Assembly: GCA_910585905.1 (NCBI GenBank)
Contig: CAJUID010000025.1
Location: forward strand, 1 to 49,626
Origin: an uncultured Lachnospiraceae bacterium
GTDB lineage: Bacteria; Bacillota; Clostridia; Lachnospirales; Lachnospiraceae
Direction of reading: 5' to 3'
DNA: 49,626 bases
Shown in pieces: positions 40,692-49,567 of this stretch (the stretch's first letter is position 1; every line of letters begins with the position of its first letter). The position numbers and the translations under genes are program-made. The notes under the pieces are model-generated. The model had not been told where the DNA came from and searched no databases. It saw nothing but the letters and a program-made list of their open reading frames with translations.

Positions 40692-43133
40692 CTACAGACT
40701 CTGAAATGTTATCTTTTCATCCGCAAATCCAACCGCTATTTTTGCACCTTGCTTAATCTCCCCAAAGAGAACTCTGTCCGCAAGTTCATCTTCTATCTTA
40801 GACTGTATGCTCCGGCGGATTGGCCGTGCCCCATAATTTTTATCAAAACCGCTCTTTGCAAGATATTCCACAGCCTCTGCAGAAACCTCCAGCGTAATAC
40901 CCATCTGCGCCTCAAGCCGCTTATTTAATGTGCCAAGCATTAACCTGACAATCTCCTGAATATTTTCCCTAGTTAATGTGTGGAATACCAGCATCTCATC
41001 AATACGGTTGATAAACTCTGGCTTAAATATCTTCTTGACTTCCTCTAATACACTTTCTTTCATTTTGTTATAATCTGCTTCCGCATCCTCATTTGTGCCA
41101 AAACCAAGGTGCTTTGGCGCTACGATCTGCTGTGCGCCTGCATTGGAAGTCATAATAATTATCGTATTTTTAAAGCTCACCTTTCTCCCCTGTGCATCTG
41201 TCACATGGCCATCTTCTAAAATCTGGAGCAGGATGTTAAATACATCCAAATGTGCTTTTTCTATTTCATCAAATAGAATGACAGAATATGGGTGACGCCG
41301 TACTTTTTCGCTAAGCTGCCCACCATCCTCATAACCAACATATCCCGGAGGGGAGCCAATCATCTTTGATACACTATGCTTTTCCATATATTCCGACATA
41401 TCTACGCGTATAATCTCATTTTCCTGCCCAAAAACTGCGTCCGCAAGCGCCTTAGAAAGCTCCGTCTTGCCGACTCCAGTTGGCCCCAAAAACAAGAACG
41501 AACCAATTGGACGGTTTGGGTCCTTAAGGCCGACCCTGCCGCGGCGCACTGCTTTTGCTACAGCTGTCACAGCCTCCTCCTGGCCAATTACGCGCTGATG
41601 AAGTTCTTCTTCTAAGTGGCGAAGCCTCTCGGTCTCCTCTTCCTGAAGCTTTTGGACTGGAATTTTCGTCCAGTCTGCTATAACACCTGCAACATCCGCC
41701 TCTGTCACAGTAAGAACTTTTTTCTGGCGGCTCTTTTCTATCTCCCGGCGCTTAAGCTCAATCTTTTTCTGGCATTCTGCCTGCTGCTTCTTTAACTCGC
41801 CTGCAAGAATAAAGTCTTCCTGGCAAATAGCTTCTTCTTTTTGTTTCTCATACCCTACAGCCTCCTCCTCAAGGCTCCGAAGCTCTGGTGATGGCAGGTA
41901 CTGGCTTAAGCCTGCCCTTGCTGCTGCCTCGTCAATTGCATCAATCGCCTTGTCAGGCAGATAGCGGTCATTCACATACCTCTCAGACATTTTTACAGCA
42001 GCCTCAATTGCACTGTCCGCAATCTCAACATGGTGATGCTCCTCATAACGTTCCCTAAGCCCCTGCAAAATTGCAATTGTCTCCTGCTCATTTGGCTCTT
42101 CCACAATAACAGGCTGGAACCTCCGCTCTAATGCCGCATCTTTCTCTATATATTTTCGGTACTCCTCCCTTGTCGTAGCTCCTATAATCTGGATTTCCCC
42201 TCTTGCCAAGGCAGGCTTCAAAATATTGGCTGCATCAATTGCCCCCTCAGCGCCGCCTGCACCAATAATCGTATGGATTTCATCAATAAACAATAAAATA
42301 TTGCCTGACTGGCCTACTTCACGGAGAGAACGCTTAATGCGCTCTTCAAATTCGCCTCTATACTTTGAGCCGGCAACCATTCCAGATAAATCAAGCACCA
42401 GCACTCTTTTGTCCTGCAAAACCTCTGGGATATCGCACTGGATTATTTTCTGTGCCAGTCCCTCAACCACAGCCGTTTTCCCAACCCCCGGCTCACCAAT
42501 CAAGCATGGATTATTTTTTGTCCGCCTGCTTAAAATCTGTACCAGCCTTCTTGTCTCTATCTCCCTGCCAATCACCGGGTCAAGACGTCCGTCCTTTGCC
42601 ATTGCCGTCAAATCCCTGCTATACTGGTCAAGCATTGGGGTAGCTGATTTTCCCTTTCTCCCCTTCTGCATCATATACTCATTCTTGGCACTGGTAATAT
42701 CCTGGCCGGTTGATGTCAAAACATCAACATATAATTTTTGAAGATTTATTCCCTTTGTATTTAATAAACGAACTCCAATACAATCCTGCTCTTTGAGCAT
42801 CGCAATCAAAATATGCTCTGTCCCGGCACTCGGCGCACCAAGCCGATCTGCTTCACTTATCGCATTATTTACAATCTTCTCTGCCCTTGGTGTCATCTCT
42901 GCATTCCCTGTTGTCAATACATTTACATCAGTTGTCAGATTGTCCTCTATCAGCTCCTGTATTTTTTCATATGAAACCCCATTCTCCTTTAACACCTCAC
43001 TGGCAACGCCTTTTGTTACCAACAGTGCAAGAAGTAAATGCTCCGTCCCTATAAAGTTATGTCCCAGGGAAGCAGCCTGCTTCTTTGCATTTTCTAATAC
43101 CTTCTGGGCACTTTTTGTAAAGCGTTTCTGCAT
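40692..43133 (-). CDS. clpC: ATP-dependent Clp protease ATP-binding subunit ClpC
   Basis: ClpC is the AAA+ unfoldase feeding ClpP. The 813-residue protein has the Clp N-domain repeats (1-145), a first AAA domain with GEPGVGKTAVVEG and IDEIHTIIGAG, a UvrB/C-like middle helix (about 405-450), a second AAA domain with GPTGVGKTELSKAL and FDEIEKAH, and the LGF tripeptide (PKHLGFG) used for ClpP docking. In many Firmicutes clpC follows ctsR-mcsA-mcsB; none of these is present here, so the heat-shock repressor and arginine-kinase adaptor must be elsewhere or absent. The ATG at 43133 follows GGAGG. Confidence 0.96.
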   Translation of the reverse strand: MQKRFTKSAQKVLENAKKQAASLGHNFIGTEHLLLALLVTKGVASEVLKENGVSYEKIQELIEDNLTTDVNVLTTGNAEMTPRAEKIVNNAISEADRLGAPSAGTEHILIAMLKEQDCIGVRLLNTKGINLQKLYVDVLTSTGQDITSAKNEYMMQKGRKGKSATPMLDQYSRDLTAMAKDGRLDPVIGREIETRRLVQILSRRTKNNPCLIGEPGVGKTAVVEGLAQKIIQCDIPEVLQDKRVLVLDLSGMVAGSKYRGEFEERIKRSLREVGQSGNILLFIDEIHTIIGAGGAEGAIDAANILKPALARGEIQIIGATTREEYRKYIEKDAALERRFQPVIVEEPNEQETIAILQGLRERYEEHHHVEIADSAIEAAVKMSERYVNDRYLPDKAIDAIDEAAARAGLSQYLPSPELRSLEEEAVGYEKQKEEAICQEDFILAGELKKQQAECQKKIELKRREIEKSRQKKVLTVTEADVAGVIADWTKIPVQKLQEEETERLRHLEEELHQRVIGQEEAVTAVAKAVRRGRVGLKDPNRPIGSFLFLGPTGVGKTELSKALADAVFGQENEIIRVDMSEYMEKHSVSKMIGSPPGYVGYEDGGQLSEKVRRHPYSVILFDEIEKAHLDVFNILLQILEDGHVTDAQGRKVSFKNTIIIMTSNAGAQQIVAPKHLGFGTNEDAEADYNKMKESVLEEVKKIFKPEFINRIDEMLVFHTLTRENIQEIVRLMLGTLNKRLEAQMGITLEVSAEAVEYLAKSGFDKNYGARPIRRSIQSKIEDELADRVLFGEIKQGAKIAVGFADEKITFQSL

Positions 43134-43173
43134 TCTTTTCTATCCTCCAAGATTTTCTCATCTTCTAAAACTT

Positions 43174-43227
43174 AGGAACTGCCGGAAAATAATATAGCCA
43201 AGCTGTTAGAATATTTTTGCAGTTCCT
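43174..43227. repeat. inverted repeat in the clpC leader
   Basis: AGGAACTGC (43174-43182) pairs with GCAGTTCCT (43219-43227) across 36 bases. It overlaps the stop codon of the upstream surface-protein gene and may act as a weak terminator or a clpC leader structure. No CtsR-type heptad operator was recognised. Confidence 0.4.
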
Positions 43228-44594
43228 TAATGGCGGTGAGCGCGTATAGAAGCGGCCACCGTAATGACAAGCAACAGGCCACAAAAAGCCGCCATAATGC
43301 CAATTACATACTTCAAACTCTGAATCATCCGTTCTTCATCTGTTATCGTTGAGATGGAACCACCATTTAAGCTCCGGTACCATGATTTTACTTTTTGGTA
43401 TGGCATCAGAGTGCTTTCCTCCTTATCATAGAGATACAGCTCCTCTTTGTTTCCCTTGCCATATATCAAAACAAAACTACTTTCGCCGCCATCTTTTAAA
43501 GCATACGACGTAATCTCTTTTCCGTCAATAGTAGTTTGTGTTTTTTCAAATCCTTCCGGCACAACCTCATCCTCCTTCACCGGAAGAACCTCTATCTTTG
43601 AATTTCCCTTTAGATAAACCTTTCCTTTCTTTTCGGTAACAGTGATACGGTTTGCCTTATTATTATTTATATGCTGGATTGTCAAAGATAAACGGTATAC
43701 CGTCTTTTCACCAGCAGTGCTAGTTACAATAACCTTAACCGTATTCTTTCCCTCTGCCAGATTTTTATTACCCTTTATCACCACATTGGCCTGGCTGTCC
43801 TTTGCCTGATAATCTATTTTCAGTTCCTTTGCATCTGTCTCCACAAGAGCACTGTATTTTCTGATTCCCGGCTCAAATTCGGGCACAAATTCTACCCCTT
43901 CGATAGACAGCTTACGCAGCCTTGCAGAACCTGGTACATCATTTTTCCCAGGAGTCGGCACCGCTGACACTTCTGGCGCAGCTGACTGCCCTGGCTGCCG
44001 GGTCCCGTCCTGCTCCTCTGGTTTCTTTGACGGGGAGGGCTTAGGAGCTTCTGACGCCTCTGGTTCCTTACCCGCTTCCGGCTTCTTCTTTACCAATATA
44101 TTCAAAGTATTATAGGAAACTGACATCTCAGATGATGTATCATCATCCGCATAAGCATGGTAAGGCTTACGCAGCGAAATAGAAACACTTCCCGCTTTCC
44201 TTGCGATAAATTTTACTGAGTATGTGATTTTAGCAGCACTTGTCGTCCGGTTTGTATCATTAATTCGGAATGTATCATCATTTCCATGCGTAATATTCCC
44301 CCCTGTTACAAACTGCAATATCCTGCTGTTATATGTAAAATAGCCTTCAAATCCTTTGATTGGCTCGCTTGATTTCACTGTAATGACAACATAGACGGTA
44401 TCCCCTTTTAATACGGTATTATTTTTTGTAGAGATTGTGATGGAAGCTCCTCTTGCCATTGCCTTTTTTTCACAAATCCCCCCGACAAAACAAAAAATAC
44501 AGGCAAACAGAATTCCCAAAAGCAATCTGCCAGCTCTTCGCTTACGAACCGCCAAATCTGCTCTTCTTTCAGATATTCTGCTTGCCTGTTTCAT
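43227..44594 (-). CDS. cohesin-like, cadherin-like surface protein anchored by a C-terminal helix
   Basis: A 455-residue exported protein. A long basic N-region precedes a signal helix (about residues 23-47). Residues about 50-170 resemble a cohesin/CBM-type beta sandwich (ITISTKNNTVLKGDTVYVVI, IKGFEGYFTYNSRILQF). A Pro/Glu/Ser-rich linker (175-225) follows, then a cadherin-like beta-sandwich domain (about 228-312; LRKLSIEGVEFVPEFEPGI). A further domain of unknown type and a membrane helix (about 428-450) with a short basic tail end the protein. The ATG at 44594 follows GGAGG. It is encoded directly after the glucosaminidase gene, which carries the same cadherin-like module. Confidence 0.8.
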   Translation of the reverse strand: MKQASRISERRADLAVRKRRAGRLLLGILFACIFCFVGGICEKKAMARGASITISTKNNTVLKGDTVYVVITVKSSEPIKGFEGYFTYNSRILQFVTGGNITHGNDDTFRINDTNRTTSAAKITYSVKFIARKAGSVSISLRKPYHAYADDDTSSEMSVSYNTLNILVKKKPEAGKEPEASEAPKPSPSKKPEEQDGTRQPGQSAAPEVSAVPTPGKNDVPGSARLRKLSIEGVEFVPEFEPGIRKYSALVETDAKELKIDYQAKDSQANVVIKGNKNLAEGKNTVKVIVTSTAGEKTVYRLSLTIQHINNNKANRITVTEKKGKVYLKGNSKIEVLPVKEDEVVPEGFEKTQTTIDGKEITSYALKDGGESSFVLIYGKGNKEELYLYDKEESTLMPYQKVKSWYRSLNGGSISTITDEERMIQSLKYVIGIMAAFCGLLLVITVAASIRAHRH

Positions 44595-44627
44595 TCTATT
44601 TTCCTCCCCCTGATTGCCCAAAAATCA

Positions 44628-46859
44628 TTAGGCTGATTTCCTTGTTATTTTTATGTTATATTTCCGCGCGACACCGCTCTCCGAAGTTACTTTAACGGTA
44701 AATGTATTTGTCCCAACGTTTAACGATTTTGTTCCATCCCCTGAAACTACTGCTTTGGATGCTACGGCCTTTGCATTAATTTTAACAGATTTTACACTGT
44801 TTGCAACAGTTACCGTATAGGTCTTACTGCCATCATCCCCCAGAACAAACTTTGAACTAAATGGATAGTCTGTCACGGACAATGATTTTAAATAGTTATT
44901 CGGGTTTTTCCCACCGGAAGGCACATTACAAGGGGTCTCCGGCATATTATTGTATACCGGAATAGAAAATACCAACGACATATTATTTTTTTCTGCTCCA
45001 TATGCCGCACTTGTTTTTGTTGCCTCACTATTTGGCGCCTCCACATTCGCCATATACTGATGAGAATATCGGTCTTTTGGCGTCACATTAAATTTCTGGA
45101 GATATAATGTATTTTGTCCGACGTTTATATAATTTTTTCCTATATAAGAAGCACCGCCCACAATTGATTTGTAAGGGCTATTCCAAGGTCTCAGGTAAGT
45201 CGTACCACTGCTTGCCCATTTGAGGCCGTTTGCAATTGCCCCGCCAGAAGCTGTACTGTGATATGCCCCAATATTATAAAAATTGTAAATCCCCTCATAT
45301 CCGGCTACTTTACCAGAAACGGAACTGCTCATAAGCGTAGAGCTAATCACAACTTCCTGTTTTACCCTGGATGCCAGATGATATGGGCTCACCTTTGATT
45401 CTGATGCTGCGGCCATAAATGCATCCGAATACGTTATCGTCTTTGACCCAGCAGAATCATCTTCATAAGTAAAAGATTTTTCATGCATCGGCGTATTGTT
45501 TAATATATTTTCAACACCGGATTGGTTGTGGTCATCTTCCTGATATTCTAAGTTTTCAAACTGAAAAATCCCCCGCTCATCCAAAAAATTTCGTGGGTCC
45601 ATATAATATTTTACTGCCTTTTTGGAAGCCGTCACCCAGGTTGAGCCGTCAAAAGGAATATATTTATCTTTCTTCCAGTCATATGCCCCCTCCTCTGTAG
45701 ATTTCCATGCCGGGGACTTGCTATTTGGCAGCAAGTTCAAACCAACTTTACTCTCCTTAGTAATTACAGTGCTCCATTTTAAACCTGTCTTATACGGAAC
45801 GAAGACCCAGTTCGGATACTTTTTATGCAGCGCGAGAAGACTTGCCGTGTAAGACTTTGGAAAACCGTCACTTTCCAATTTTTCTTTATACTCTTCATCC
45901 GTCATCTGCACTGGCGCTGCGGTTGGCTTTGGTGACGCAGATGGTTTCGGCTTTGCGGTAGCTGTTGCCCCCGCTGAAGCCACTGGCGTCGCGGTTGGCT
46001 TTGATGTCGCCGACGGTTTCGGTGTCGCAGCAACCTTCTCCTCTGTTACAATCTGTAAAAAGCCATACTGCTCTGGCAGATATCCCTTTACTGCAACCTT
46101 ATTATATGTCAGCTTTACATATAGATATGTTTTTCCAGAGGCTGTCTTCTGGCCAAGGATTGTCACCTGTTTTCCATTTTTTACTGAAACATTTTTCCCA
46201 TTTGCCTGCATTACAGTATTTTTCCCCGCCGTCTGGTATAGCGGAACTGCCGAGGAAGCTTTTAGTATGCCTGGCAATCCCTTCTCGCATGTAATCGTAA
46301 TGTATTTTTCCAAAAGATATCCCTTATATGTTTTGGAAGAATAAGAAAAAGACACCTTGCACCATTTTTGGTCTTTTACCACAGATTCCGAAAGAATCCT
46401 CACTTTTTTTGCCTTTTTTAACGAAATCTCCTGTGTCCCTGCTTTTACTACAGCGGCATTAGATGCTGCCTTTGACCGAATTTTTACAGAGTCCGCATTC
46501 ACAACACCATATACCTTTGTGCGGACACTTCCAGTAAGCACTTTTACATAGTCAGAAGAAACATATCCAACGATATTTTTTCCATTCTGTGTAAATTTTA
46601 CATGATACCACTTTCCATTCTTACCAGTAATTGTAACTTTGGCGCCATCTGTTAAGGTAACTCCTGTTCCTCCAGACCTAACTAACTCATAAGAAGTCCC
46701 AGGCCCTGACCGGACATTTAACATGCCAGGAACCTGTACCGTTCCAATCGCAGTAGCACCAATACTTTCCTGCTCTGTTCCCCGTATCATTAGAAAAAAA
46801 GAAAATGAAACAAGAAACACCAACACTGCTAACCATATCCCTTCTTTCTTTCGTTTCAT
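44628..46859 (-). CDS. SH3b-repeat glucosaminidase with cadherin-like C-terminus
   Basis: A 743-residue secreted peptidoglycan hydrolase cutting the glycan chain. After a signal helix (8-26) come three SH3b wall-binding repeats (about 36-115, 120-200, 205-280; the first with LNVRSGPGTSYELV). A Thr/Pro/Lys/Ala linker of short repeats follows (about 285-325), then a long N-acetylglucosaminidase region (about 335-645) with SPYHLASRVKQEVV holding the probable catalytic Glu and FYNIGAYHS. A cadherin-like beta-sandwich domain ends it (about 655-740). The ATG at 46859 is nine bases after GGAG. It may share a transcript with Hsp33 upstream and the cohesin-like gene downstream. Confidence 0.88.
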   Translation of the reverse strand: MKRKKEGIWLAVLVFLVSFSFFLMIRGTEQESIGATAIGTVQVPGMLNVRSGPGTSYELVRSGGTGVTLTDGAKVTITGKNGKWYHVKFTQNGKNIVGYVSSDYVKVLTGSVRTKVYGVVNADSVKIRSKAASNAAVVKAGTQEISLKKAKKVRILSESVVKDQKWCKVSFSYSSKTYKGYLLEKYITITCEKGLPGILKASSAVPLYQTAGKNTVMQANGKNVSVKNGKQVTILGQKTASGKTYLYVKLTYNKVAVKGYLPEQYGFLQIVTEEKVAATPKPSATSKPTATPVASAGATATAKPKPSASPKPTAAPVQMTDEEYKEKLESDGFPKSYTASLLALHKKYPNWVFVPYKTGLKWSTVITKESKVGLNLLPNSKSPAWKSTEEGAYDWKKDKYIPFDGSTWVTASKKAVKYYMDPRNFLDERGIFQFENLEYQEDDHNQSGVENILNNTPMHEKSFTYEDDSAGSKTITYSDAFMAAASESKVSPYHLASRVKQEVVISSTLMSSSVSGKVAGYEGIYNFYNIGAYHSTASGGAIANGLKWASSGTTYLRPWNSPYKSIVGGASYIGKNYINVGQNTLYLQKFNVTPKDRYSHQYMANVEAPNSEATKTSAAYGAEKNNMSLVFSIPVYNNMPETPCNVPSGGKNPNNYLKSLSVTDYPFSSKFVLGDDGSKTYTVTVANSVKSVKINAKAVASKAVVSGDGTKSLNVGTNTFTVKVTSESGVARKYNIKITRKSA

Positions 46860-46876
46860 CGTAAGCACTCTCCTCT

Positions 46877-47749
46877 TTATTTTAAAAATTGCTGTAGTTC
46901 TTCAGTTGTAAAATAATAGTGTGTGCCACAGAAATGACAGTTGACTTCAATTGTTTCCCCGTCATCAATCATGTCCTGCAAATCCTCCCTACCAATACTG
47001 GCGATTGCCCCGGATACCCGTTCTTTAGAACAGTTACAATAATACGCAGTTGGCGTTCTCTCCAAAATATCAACATCCAGACTGCCCATTAAATGTTTGA
47101 TAATATCTTCTGGCAGCATGCCCTGTTCTAGCAGGTCTGTCACAGAATGCACTTGTTTTACAGACGCCTCTACTGTGTCAATCACAGCATCCTCTGCAAA
47201 TGGCATTACCTGAATAATAAATCCGCCTGCCTGCTTCACATGATTATCCTTATCCAGCAATACGCCCAATCCAACTGAAGAAGGTACCTGTTCAGATGTA
47301 ACATAATAATATGTCAAATCCTCGGCAATCTCCCCCGAAACTAAATGTGTCTGTCCATTATATGGCTCTTTCATGCCAATGTCACGGATTACATTTAGAA
47401 ACCCTGGCCCAATCGCACCAGACACATCTAATTTTCCCTGCGCATTTGGCGGAAGGATCACAACTGGCTGCTTAACATATCCTTTGACATTTGCTTTGGA
47501 ATCTGATGTAACTGTCATACCGCCAATTGGTCCGCCACAGTGAATCTGCAGTGTCAGAATATCATTCTCCCCCTTCATCATGCTTCCCATCATACTGCCC
47601 GCCGTCAAAAGCCTTCCAAGCGCCGCTGTCGCCACCGGGCTTGTTCCATGAATTTCCCTTGCTCTCTCAACTAAATTTTTTGATGTAACTGCAAAAATGC
47701 GCAGTTGATGATTTGCCGCTGTTGCCCTGATAATATAATCCCCTTCCAT
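46877..47749 (-). CDS. hslO: redox-regulated chaperone Hsp33
   Basis: Hsp33 is a holdase activated by oxidation. The 290-residue protein has the N-terminal core (DYIIRATAANHQLRIFAV, GRLLTAGSMMG) and the C-terminal zinc site with YYCNCSKERV and the VNCHFCG pair, so all four redox cysteines are present. The ATG at 47749 has GGAGG six bases upstream; the longer in-frame reading to 47884 overlaps the methyltransferase end and is not a real start. It fits an oxygen-sensitive anaerobe. Confidence 0.95.
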   Translation of the reverse strand: MEGDYIIRATAANHQLRIFAVTSKNLVERAREIHGTSPVATAALGRLLTAGSMMGSMMKGENDILTLQIHCGGPIGGMTVTSDSKANVKGYVKQPVVILPPNAQGKLDVSGAIGPGFLNVIRDIGMKEPYNGQTHLVSGEIAEDLTYYYVTSEQVPSSVGLGVLLDKDNHVKQAGGFIIQVMPFAEDAVIDTVEASVKQVHSVTDLLEQGMLPEDIIKHLMGSLDVDILERTPTAYYCNCSKERVSGAIASIGREDLQDMIDDGETIEVNCHFCGTHYYFTTEELQQFLK

Positions 47750-47798
47750 ACTTTTCCTCCATTCTCTATAACACTTGCTGGTATTTGCAGCCAATTTA

Positions 47799-48533
47799 CT
47801 ATTTGCGGGCAATAAAATATACCCTCTCAGATAATGGTCCAGGTTTCTTATCTGTAAGCGCCTCATATACCTCGACCATCTCAAAGCCCTTTTCCTTTAG
47901 GCACCCACACACCGCCTCGACATCATATGCCTTCTGTCGGTGAATCTCATCTGTCCGTACAAATAAATCCCGTTTATCATCGACCAGCTCGTAAACTGTC
48001 AGCAGGTACTCATTCAACTTCTCATCCTTATGATACACATTCTCCCAGATATAACTTGCCCCCTCTCTGTTATCTGCCAGAGTACAATCCCCCAAAACTT
48101 CCCTATAAAAATACTCTGTCTTCATATCAAAGATAAGGATACCGTGCTCATCCAAAAAAGTGTATGCCCGTCCAAATACCTGCCGAAGCCCCTCTTCCTC
48201 ACAGATATAATTCATCCCATCACAGACACACACCATCGCAGAAGCAGAGCCATATAAGTCAAGTCCCCTGATATCCTGATGTAAAAACAACACATCGGCA
48301 CCGCATTTATCCCTTGCCTCCGCAAGCATCTCCTCCGATAAATCTACCCCAATTACATCATACCCTGCCCCGCATAGTCTTTTTGCCATCTCCCCGGTTC
48401 CGCAGGCCAACTCTACCACAACCCCTGAAAAAATCCCATTCTTATGCAAAAACTCTTTTACATATCCAAACCAGGCGTCATATGGGATATCATCCATAAA
48501 AAGGTCATAGACTGAGGCAAACCCTCCATACAT
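47799..48533 (-). CDS. class I SAM-dependent methyltransferase
   Basis: A 244-residue methyltransferase of the YqeM or UbiE/Methyltransf_25 kind. Start MYGGFASVYDLFMDDIPYDAW is typical. The SAM motif is VVVELACGTGEMAKRL, followed by VDLSEEMLAEAR, a DIRGLDL motif II region, and MVCVCDGMNYI. The C-terminal half is beta-rich. The substrate is unknown. The ATG follows GGAGG five bases away, with a GCCGCC / GGCGGC hairpin directly upstream of the ribosome site. hslO starts 50 bp after the stop. Confidence 0.9.
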   Translation of the reverse strand: MYGGFASVYDLFMDDIPYDAWFGYVKEFLHKNGIFSGVVVELACGTGEMAKRLCGAGYDVIGVDLSEEMLAEARDKCGADVLFLHQDIRGLDLYGSASAMVCVCDGMNYICEEEGLRQVFGRAYTFLDEHGILIFDMKTEYFYREVLGDCTLADNREGASYIWENVYHKDEKLNEYLLTVYELVDDKRDLFVRTDEIHRQKAYDVEAVCGCLKEKGFEMVEVYEALTDKKPGPLSERVYFIARK

Positions 48534-48727
48534 ATTAATCCTCCATGCCGCCTTTGGCGGCTCAAATAATGATAAAAAATGCTTATTTTCATTTTTCCTG
48601 TGTGAAATTTAATATATCTTAGGTAGCTTTTTTTGCTGCCTTAGAAATATTTTTAATACTATCTTCCCATTCCATCTCGCTCTGAAATTACCACCTTTCC
48701 AGAATATGATTGCTTTAGAATATATTG

Positions 48728-49399
48728 CTAATCATACTTTCTCTGAACTAGACAATCTGCCAGATCAGCCACTTCCTTACACGGCTCTTTTAAATCCGGC
48801 ACACAGATTATTTTACAACCTGCTTTTTGGGCGGCCCTGACGCCATTTTCAGAATCCTCCAGCACAACACAATCCTTAGGCGCCTGTCCTAACTTATCGC
48901 AGGCAAGTAAAAAGATATCTGGTTCCGGCTTTGACCGTTCCACCATCTCGCCGCCAATAATATCTTGAAAATAGGACAAAAACCCTGCTTTATCAAGATT
49001 CATACGAACCATATCACTCCGCGTTGTGGACGCAACGGCGCAGGCAATCCCTTTCTCGTTTATATATTTAAGCACCTCAGATATCTCTGGCTTAACACCA
49101 ATCCCGACAGTTTCCGAAACCATTTGGACACGTTTTACTGTCTCGCTGCTAATTTCGTAGAACGGGTAATCTGCCCCATAATGTGACTGCATAATAGAAA
49201 CCAGCTTTTGTCCGCCAACACCTAATGTCTCACAGTATATTTCCCGTGTAAGCGTATACCCCCGCTCCTTCATCACAACGGCATGCTGTTCCATAAAAAG
49301 CCGTTCTGAATCAAAGATCAAACCATCCATATCAAACAAAAATGCTTTGTACCCAATAAATTTTTCTACTGCCCTAAGCAGGCTTTTTTCCGCTGCCAT
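48728..49399 (-). CDS. HAD-superfamily phosphatase/phosphomutase-like protein
   Basis: A 223-residue HAD of the beta-phosphoglucomutase-like subfamily. Motif I is FLFDMDGLIFDSE with the nucleophile and acid/base Asp; motif II around VASTTRSD; motif III SKPEPDIF; motif IV VLEDSENGVRAAQKAG. A helical cap lies between I and II. The substrate is not predictable. The ATG at 49399 has GGAGG seven bases upstream. It has its own promoter (49429-49457), preceded by the 49468-49567 element; a hairpin downstream (AGGTAGC / GCTGCCT near 48625) may end it. Confidence 0.9.
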   Translation of the reverse strand: MAAEKSLLRAVEKFIGYKAFLFDMDGLIFDSERLFMEQHAVVMKERGYTLTREIYCETLGVGGQKLVSIMQSHYGADYPFYEISSETVKRVQMVSETVGIGVKPEISEVLKYINEKGIACAVASTTRSDMVRMNLDKAGFLSYFQDIIGGEMVERSKPEPDIFLLACDKLGQAPKDCVVLEDSENGVRAAQKAGCKIICVPDLKEPCKEVADLADCLVQRKYD

Positions 49400-49428
49400 G
49401 CCCCGCCTCCTTTTCGCTATATTCGCCC

Positions 49429-49457
49429 ACTATACCATATCCACTGGATATTTTCAA
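49429..49457 (-). promoter_or_regulatory. promoter of the HAD gene, TTGAAA-17-TATAGT
   Basis: TTGAAA (49457-49452) and TATAGT (49434-49429) are 17 bp apart. Confidence 0.65.
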
Positions 49458-49467
49458 TGCACCTGGC

Positions 49468-49567
49468 ATTTGACTTTCCCCATTTTTTGAAGAGGATACT
49501 CTGCAATTATCCATAGGCAGAGAAGTTTCGCCAATTTTGCTCTGTGATTGCATGATTCTTCAAAAAA
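49468..49567 (-). repeat. promoter-linked dispersed element, copy B
   Basis: It resembles 16932-17028 along its whole length. It ends exactly 10 bp upstream of the -35 box of the HAD promoter, the same spacing as copy A. Confidence 0.65.

Noticed and set aside
47750..47884. N-terminal extension of Hsp33
   Set aside because: It overlaps the methyltransferase end, lacks a ribosome site and has no counterpart in the family; the ATG at 47749 has GGAGG.
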